Shown here piece after piece: positions 23,189 through 28,005 of a DNA stretch of 28,005 nt (within the stretch, counting starts at the first letter, position 1; every line of letters starts with the position of its first letter). The translations under genes were made by a program, and so were the position numbers. The DNA comes from JBBDWJ01 sp040902925 (GTDB taxonomy: Bacteria > Acidobacteriota > Terriglobia > Bryobacterales > UBA6623): NCBI GenBank assembly GCA_040902925.1, contig JBBDWJ010000173.1, forward strand, positions 1 to 28,005, given 5' to 3'. The notes under the pieces were generated by a model. The model made no database searches, was not told where the DNA came from, and saw only the letters and a program-made list of their open reading frames with translations.

Positions 23189-23315
23189 ACCTGAATGTGC
23201 CCGCACGGCGGGAAGAATCTGGGAAATCTCGGGCTATTTGCGCGCCCAGAAGGCCTGGCGCACTTTCGATCCGGCATGCTGCCGCGCCGGCGCAGTCTTT
23301 GCCGTCCGCGCCTGG

Positions 23316-26300
23316 CTAGTCGCCGGCAGTATGCACCGGCTGAAGGTTCTTGCCGGTGGTGGCGGGAATGCCACGGCGCAGACGCACTTTCTCACTGCGC
23401 TGCTCCAGCGTCATGTAGACGACGGGAATGAAGACCAGCGTGATGAGCGTCGAGGTCAGCAGCCCGCCGATCACGACGCGCGCCATCGGAACTTGCAACT
23501 CGGAGCCCTCGCCGACGCCCAAGGCCATCGGGGCCAGACCCAGCACCGTGGTGATTGTCGTCATTAGAATCGGACGTAGCCGGCGGGTGCCGGCCGTGAT
23601 GACCGCCTCGCGAATGCTGAAGCCCTGCTCGCGGCGCAGCAGATTGGTGTAGTCGACCAGCACGATCGCGTTGTTGACGACGATGCCGACCAGCACGATC
23701 ACACCGAGGAAGCCCTGCATGTTGAAGGTGGTGTCGGTGAACACCAGCGTGGCGACGACTCCGATCGCCGCCAGCGGGATGGAGAACAGGATGATGAAAG
23801 GGTCGCGCAACGATTCGAACTGCGCTGCCATCACCATATAGACAAGGATAAACGCCAGCACCGCCGCAAACATCAAATCGTTGAACGCCTCGACCTGGTC
23901 TTCGTACTCACCGCCCAGACGCAACTCATATCCCGCGGGCCGCGGGATCGCCGCCAGCTTTTCTTCGAGGTCCGTGACGATGCTACCCAGGTCGCGGTCT
24001 CCGATGGTTCCGCTGACAATGATGACGCGCTCCTGATCGACACGGTCGAGCTCGACGGGGCCTTCCTGGCGCTGCATGCGGATGACGCTACCGGCGTGGA
24101 TGAGCTGGCCGGTCGGCGTGCGCAACGGAATCTGCCCCACCTGATCGATGGAAAGACGGTCCTCCTCGCGCAGCCGCACCACGATGTCGTACTCGTCGCC
24201 CTCCTCGCGGTAAAACGACGTGCGCCGTCCGCCGACAGCCGTCTCCAATGTGTCGGCCACTTCCGACACGCTCATGCCGAGGCTGGCGGCCTTGAGGCGG
24301 TCGACTCTCACCAGCAGCTCGGGCAGCCCCGGCCGGCGGCTGATCTGAGCCTCGGGAACGCCCGGAATCGACAGCATCGCGTCCAGGACCTGCTGGGCCA
24401 GCTCCGCCGAGATTGTCTGGTCGTGGCCGCGGATTTCGACCGACAGCCGATCGCCGCCGCCACCGCCGCCCCGCCCGCCGCCCGAGCCTCCGCGGCGGCG
24501 TCCGAAGTTGCCACTGTTGATGCGCGTGCGCACCTCGATGCCCGGGACCACCTGCATCATGGGGCGAATACTGTTGGCGATTTCCAATGCCGTGCGCTCG
24601 CGCTGGGACTGGTCCACCAAGGTGATACGCAGCTCGCCTTCGTTCGTCGAGCCGCCGCGGAACGTGCTCTGCGAGCCGGCTTCGCTCATGATGTACTCGG
24701 CTTCCGGCACTTCCTGCTTGACGATCGCGGTCATCTGGTCGATAACCTGCTTGGTCACTTCGGCGCGCGTTCCCGACTCCAGCTCGACGTTGACGCGGAT
24801 CTGCCCTTCGTCGACCTGCGGCTCGAGCTCCACGCCGATCAACGGAGCCATCCACACCGCGATGGCGAACAGGCCCGCCGCCGTTCCGGCTACCACCAGG
24901 CGATGGTCGAGCGACCACGAAATGGCCCTGCCGTAGCTGTTGTTCAGTCTCGTTAGGGCGCGCTCGATGCGGCCAAACAAAGCCGCGATCACGCCCGGGT
25001 GCGGTTTCGACTCCCCGTCGCCGCGCTGCAAAAACTGCGAGCACAACGCCGGAACCACCGTCAGCGCCACGATCAGCGAACAGAACAACGCAAACGAAAC
25101 GACGTAAGCCAGTTGCTGGAACGTCTGGGCCGAATAGCCGCCCATGAATACCACCGGCACAAAGACCGCGATGGTAGTCAGTGTCGAAGCGGTGATGGCC
25201 GTGGCCACCTCGCGGCTTCCCACGATCGCCGCCTGCTTGCCGTCGAGGCCCTCCTCGCGGTGCCGGTAGATGTTTTCGAGCACGACGATGCCGTTGTCGA
25301 CCAGCATGCCGACGCCCAGCGCCAGCCCTCCGAACGACACCGTGTTGAGGGTGAAGCCGTTGAAGTACATCAACGCGAACGTCGTGATCACCGAGATCGG
25401 GATCGCCGTACCGATGATCAGCGTGCTTGCGAAATTGCGCAGGAAGAAGACCAGCACGAAAACGGCCAGCAGCGCCCCGATCATCGCCGAGGTCTCCACG
25501 TTGTTGATCGCCGAGACGATGAAATCGGCCGTGTCCATTGTCTTTTCGATCCGCAACCCGGGATAGTCGGTCTGGATGTTGCTGATTTCCTGCCAAACCT
25601 CCTCCGAAACACGTACCGAGTTCGCCCCCGATTGCTTGGAGACCACCAGCCGGACGGCGGGGTCGCCGTTGACCGAGATGTAATAGCGCACGTCTTCGTG
25701 GGCGTCTTCGACCGTCGCCACGTCGCGAACATAGACCGGCACGCCGTCGCGCGAGGTGAGCGCCACGTTCAGGATCTGGTCGAGGCTGTCAAATTCGCCG
25801 CTGGTCCGCAGCAGCACCTCAAAACGCCCTTCGCGAACCGGCCCCACCGGGCGGTTGAGGTTTTCGCGCTGCACCGTCTGCACTACTTGAGCGACCGACA
25901 GATCCAGAGCCCGCAGTTTTTCCAGGTTGAGGTCGACACGGATCTGGCGGCGCAGCCCGCCGCTTACGCGCACCTCTCCGATGCCCTTGACGCGCTCCAA
26001 CCGGTAGACGACGTATCTCTCAACGAAGTGCCGTAGTTCCTTGGGATCCATATCGGGCGAGGCCGCCGTCAGGAACATGATCGGGAACTGCGTGACATCG
26101 AACTTGTACATGATGGGCGGTTCGATGTCGTCGGGCAGCGAGCGGCGGCCGCGATCGAGGCGCGCGCGCAGTTCATTGGCCGCTTCTTCGATGTTCGTGC
26201 CGTAGACAAAGTTCACCCGCACCGACGAGGAGCCTTCGGTCGAGGTCGAAGTGACTTCCTCGACACCGGGAGCGGCGCTGACGATCTGCTCGATGGGGCG

Positions 26301-26492
26301 CGAAATCAGCGTCTCCATCTCCTCGGGCGCCACGCCCTGGTACTGCGTGTTGACGCTGATGGTGGGTTGGTCGACCTCGGGCATGAGATCGACCGGAATC
26401 TCCAGGAAAGAAATCGTCCCCAGCAGGATGGCGACAAGGCAGGCCATTAGGACCGTCACGGGACGGTGAATCGAAAACTCAGCAAGACTCAT
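23316..26492 (-). CDS. RND efflux pump, HAE1-like inner membrane transporter
   Basis: A complete 1058-residue RND transporter. It opens with SLAEFSIHRPVTVLMACLVAILLGTISF, the usual first membrane helix, and has two porter/docking regions and 12 predicted helices. The DPxxLRHFVERYVVYRLERVKGIGEV segment and the closing RRLRPILMTTITTVLGLAPMALG are family landmarks. In helix 4 it has MLVDNGIVVLEN (near residue 399), so the second Asp of the AcrB pair is Asn. In helix 10 it has VVNNAIVLVDY (near 939), with Asn where AcrB has the relay Lys. A Gly-rich stretch lies at about 660-681 of the second porter domain. It should export hydrophobic or amphiphilic compounds using the proton (or sodium) gradient as a trimer. 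A related RND gene is 159 nt upstream; GGGGTGA precedes its ATG. Confidence 0.93.
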   Translation of the reverse strand: MSLAEFSIHRPVTVLMACLVAILLGTISFLEIPVDLMPEVDQPTISVNTQYQGVAPEEMETLISRPIEQIVSAAPGVEEVTSTSTEGSSSVRVNFVYGTNIEEAANELRARLDRGRRSLPDDIEPPIMYKFDVTQFPIMFLTAASPDMDPKELRHFVERYVVYRLERVKGIGEVRVSGGLRRQIRVDLNLEKLRALDLSVAQVVQTVQRENLNRPVGPVREGRFEVLLRTSGEFDSLDQILNVALTSRDGVPVYVRDVATVEDAHEDVRYYISVNGDPAVRLVVSKQSGANSVRVSEEVWQEISNIQTDYPGLRIEKTMDTADFIVSAINNVETSAMIGALLAVFVLVFFLRNFASTLIIGTAIPISVITTFALMYFNGFTLNTVSFGGLALGVGMLVDNGIVVLENIYRHREEGLDGKQAAIVGSREVATAITASTLTTIAVFVPVVFMGGYSAQTFQQLAYVVSFALFCSLIVALTVVPALCSQFLQRGDGESKPHPGVIAALFGRIERALTRLNNSYGRAISWSLDHRLVVAGTAAGLFAIAVWMAPLIGVELEPQVDEGQIRVNVELESGTRAEVTKQVIDQMTAIVKQEVPEAEYIMSEAGSQSTFRGGSTNEGELRITLVDQSQRERTALEIANSIRPMMQVVPGIEVRTRINSGNFGRRRGGSGGGRGGGGGGDRLSVEIRGHDQTISAELAQQVLDAMLSIPGVPEAQISRRPGLPELLVRVDRLKAASLGMSVSEVADTLETAVGGRRTSFYREEGDEYDIVVRLREEDRLSIDQVGQIPLRTPTGQLIHAGSVIRMQRQEGPVELDRVDQERVIIVSGTIGDRDLGSIVTDLEEKLAAIPRPAGYELRLGGEYEDQVEAFNDLMFAAVLAFILVYMVMAAQFESLRDPFIILFSIPLAAIGVVATLVFTDTTFNMQGFLGVIVLVGIVVNNAIVLVDYTNLLRREQGFSIREAVITAGTRRLRPILMTTITTVLGLAPMALGVGEGSELQVPMARVVIGGLLTSTLITLVFIPVVYMTLEQRSEKVRLRRGIPATTGKNLQPVHTAGD

Positions 26493-26560
26493 GGTTCACC
26501 CCGCATGCGCGGCGCCGTCGCGCTCTGGCGCACGCCCTGCCACCCTTTACCCCGGGCGTC

Positions 26561-26594
26561 TGTACGTACGGGCCCTGGCCGTACTGAGTGTACA
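26561..26594 (-). repeat. Hairpin between the two RND genes
   Basis: GTACGG (26566-26571) pairs with CCGTAC (26579-26584) around a 7-nt loop. The stem extends by TGTAC (26561-26565) with GTACA (26590-26594) across a 5-nt bulge. A second small hairpin, GGCC(gcaa)GGCC, lies at about 26600-26611. Both lie in the 159-nt gap between the two RND reading frames. They may attenuate transcription or protect mRNA ends. Confidence 0.45.
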
Positions 26595-26651
26595 GCAGGC
26601 CGCAAGGCCGGACCTTGCGCCCCCGCTCGCGCCGGTGATGTCGGACGAAAA

Positions 26652-28005
26652 CTAGTCCCCTGCGGTATGCGCCGGCTCGAGGCCTTCCGGGCTTCCGTCG
26701 GCCGTCGCCTCACGGCGGGTTTTGACCCGCTCGGCGAGTTCTTCGACGGTCATATACACCATGGGAATGAACACCAGGGTAATTAACGTGGAAGTGACCA
26801 GACCTCCGACCACTACGCGGGCCATGGGGGCCTGCAATTCGCCCCCTTCACCCAGGCCCAAAGCCATCGGCGTCAAGCCCAGCACGGTGGTTACGGTAGT
26901 CATGAGGATGGGGCGCAGCCGGCGGCGGCCGGCGGTTACCACCGCCTCCCGCAGCGCGAAGCCGTACTCGCGCCGCAGCAGGTTGGTGTAGTCGATCAGC
27001 ACGATGGCGTTGTTGACCACGATGCCGACCAGCACGATCACCCCCAGGAAGCCCTGAATGTTGAAAGTAGTCTTGGTGAGCAGCAGCATCAGAATGACGC
27101 CGATAAACGCAAGCGGAATCGAGAAGAGAATGATGAACGGGTCGCGAATGGATTCGAACTGCGCGGCCATCACCATGTACACCAGGATCAAGGCGAGGAT
27201 CGCGGCGAACGTAAGATTGCCGAACGCCTCCTGTTGTTCCTCAAACTCGCCGCCGAAGCGAAACTCAAAATCGGCCGGTCTGGGGATGTTCGCGAGCGCC
27301 GCCGACAGGTCGTCTACGATACTGCCCAAGTCGCGGTCGGCGATGTTGCCGTTGACGACCATGATGCGCTGTTGATCGGCGCGGGTGATCTCGAACGGCC
27401 CCTCTTGGCGTTGCATGGTGACGACGCTTTGCGCCGCGATCGTCTGCCCGTCGGGCAGCATCAGGGGCACGTCGCCGACCTGGCTAACGGCCAGGCGGTC
27501 CTGTTCCTGAAGCCGCACAAGAATGTCGTATTCGTCGCCGTCCTCGCGGAACATCGAAGCGCGCGTGCCGCCGATCGCGGTCTCCAGCGTGTCGGCAACC
27601 TCCGAGACTTTCAGTCCCATGGCAGTGGCCTTGGCGCGGTCCACGCTGACCACCATTTCAGGCATGCCGGGCTTTTGGCTCATCTCGGCGTTGGCGATGC
27701 CTTCGGTGGCGATCATGGCCTTGCGCACCTGCTGCGCCAATTCCTGGGCGACCCGCGGATCATGACCGCGAATCTCAACAGAAAGCCGGTCTTCACCGAA
27801 ACCGCCGCCGCGCCGGCGAATCCCACCGCGCACCCGCACTTGGGCCGTCACTCCCGGCTCGACGCTTATCATCGAGCGGATCTCGGCGGCGATGTCTCCC
27901 GCCGAGCGGTCGCGCTGGTCCTGATCAATCAGTTCGACGCGCAACTCGCCTTCGTTGGTGCCCTCGGCGCGCCAGCCGGAGTTGCTGCCGGCTTCAGTCA
28001 TGGTG
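26652..28005 (-). CDS. Second RND efflux pump, C-terminal part (start lies beyond the window)
   Basis: The 450 visible residues are the C-terminal ~40% of an HAE1-like RND transporter. The first visible residues (TMTEAGSNSGWRAEGTNEGELRVELID) align with residues near 605-630 of the neighbouring pump, so the gene continues past the right edge; the ATG at 28001 is internal. It has the second porter domain, with a shorter Gly tract (GGIRRRGGGFGEDRLSVEIRGHD), and the last helices, including VVNNAIVLIDYTNLLRREYG with Asn at the relay Lys position. Its ending LEPAHTAGD is nearly the same as LQPVHTAGD in the downstream pump. The two are probably co-transcribed paralogues that could form a mixed pump, as MdtBC does in E. 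coli. That is inference. Confidence 0.92.
   Translation of the reverse strand, partial: TMTEAGSNSGWRAEGTNEGELRVELIDQDQRDRSAGDIAAEIRSMISVEPGVTAQVRVRGGIRRRGGGFGEDRLSVEIRGHDPRVAQELAQQVRKAMIATEGIANAEMSQKPGMPEMVVSVDRAKATAMGLKVSEVADTLETAIGGTRASMFREDGDEYDILVRLQEQDRLAVSQVGDVPLMLPDGQTIAAQSVVTMQRQEGPFEITRADQQRIMVVNGNIADRDLGSIVDDLSAALANIPRPADFEFRFGGEFEEQQEAFGNLTFAAILALILVYMVMAAQFESIRDPFIILFSIPLAFIGVILMLLLTKTTFNIQGFLGVIVLVGIVVNNAIVLIDYTNLLRREYGFALREAVVTAGRRRLRPILMTTVTTVLGLTPMALGLGEGGELQAPMARVVVGGLVTSTLITLVFIPMVYMTVEELAERVKTRREATADGSPEGLEPAHTAGD

Larger units (their letters stand above)
22944..23315. other. Regulatory gap between the RND pump gene and the adaptor operon
   Basis: 372 nt without a supportable gene. 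On the minus strand it holds a sigma70-like promoter (23121-23148), an 11-bp-spaced direct repeat upstream of it (23171-23188), and a predicted leader of about 170 nt to the adaptor start. A perfect palindrome TGCCGCGGCA (23138-23147) overlaps the promoter spacer and -35. Nearer the RND stop, the palindrome GCGCCGGCGC (23284-23293) may help end RND transcription. Confidence 0.5.

Noticed and set aside
15054..23315. Hidden ABC ATPase gene in the export locus
   Set aside because: I looked on both strands for a Walker A (GxxxxGKS/T) followed by an LSGGQ signature and found none in any frame of the locus.
1..28005. CRISPR array, tRNA, rRNA, insertion sequence or prophage genes
   Set aside because: No regularly spaced repeats, cloverleaf-like segments, transposase motifs or phage structural genes were recognised; the only tandem repeats are the short ones listed.

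Overview
The window is GC-rich, densely coding DNA with no tRNA, rRNA, IS element, phage gene or CRISPR array that I can recognise. Gene content and style suggest an uncultured or poorly studied Acidobacteriota-like bacterium, possibly of the Bryobacterales/Solibacter type. The clues are a secreted TrbI-like glycine-zipper protein, a ThuA-domain protein, a DinB-family protein, an HDOD protein, and large RND/HlyD/FtsX/TolC export loci with low-complexity glycine tracts. The outer-membrane proteins and tripartite pumps show a Gram-negative envelope. The taxonomic call is inference.

Left part (1-7065), mixed housekeeping: a secreted protein running off the left edge (minus); a family 2 glycosyltransferase followed after 3 nt by a frameshifted DinB-family gene (plus); an FmdB zinc ribbon (minus); a ThuA-domain secreted protein (plus); an RlmD/RumA-type rRNA m5U methyltransferase (minus); and RmuC (plus). 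A gap after rmuC carries a cluster of GC-rich hairpins that looks like a dispersed palindromic repeat.

Middle part (7066-14954): a TolC-family protein (minus); then on the plus strand a DASS/SLC13 anion symporter, a hybrid PAS histidine kinase with its own receiver, an HDOD signalling protein, and an EamA/DMT permease.

Right part (15054-28005), all minus strand, reads right to left as an export locus. It holds a truncated RND pump, a second complete RND pump, three consecutive HlyD-like membrane fusion proteins, a MacB/FtsX-type permease with no ATPase in the window, and a TolC-type outer membrane protein. A 372-bp gap separates the RND pair from the adaptor genes. It contains a sigma70-like promoter with an 11-bp-spaced direct repeat upstream, placed as an OmpR-family activator site would be. 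A 21-bp tandem repeat lies just before the terminal tolC.

The parts most worth a second look are the composition of this export locus (three adaptors, orphan permease), a ~220-residue glycine-rich insertion in one adaptor, the shared C-terminal tail of the two RND pumps, and the 21-bp repeat. I did not find convincing evidence of a wholly new system.
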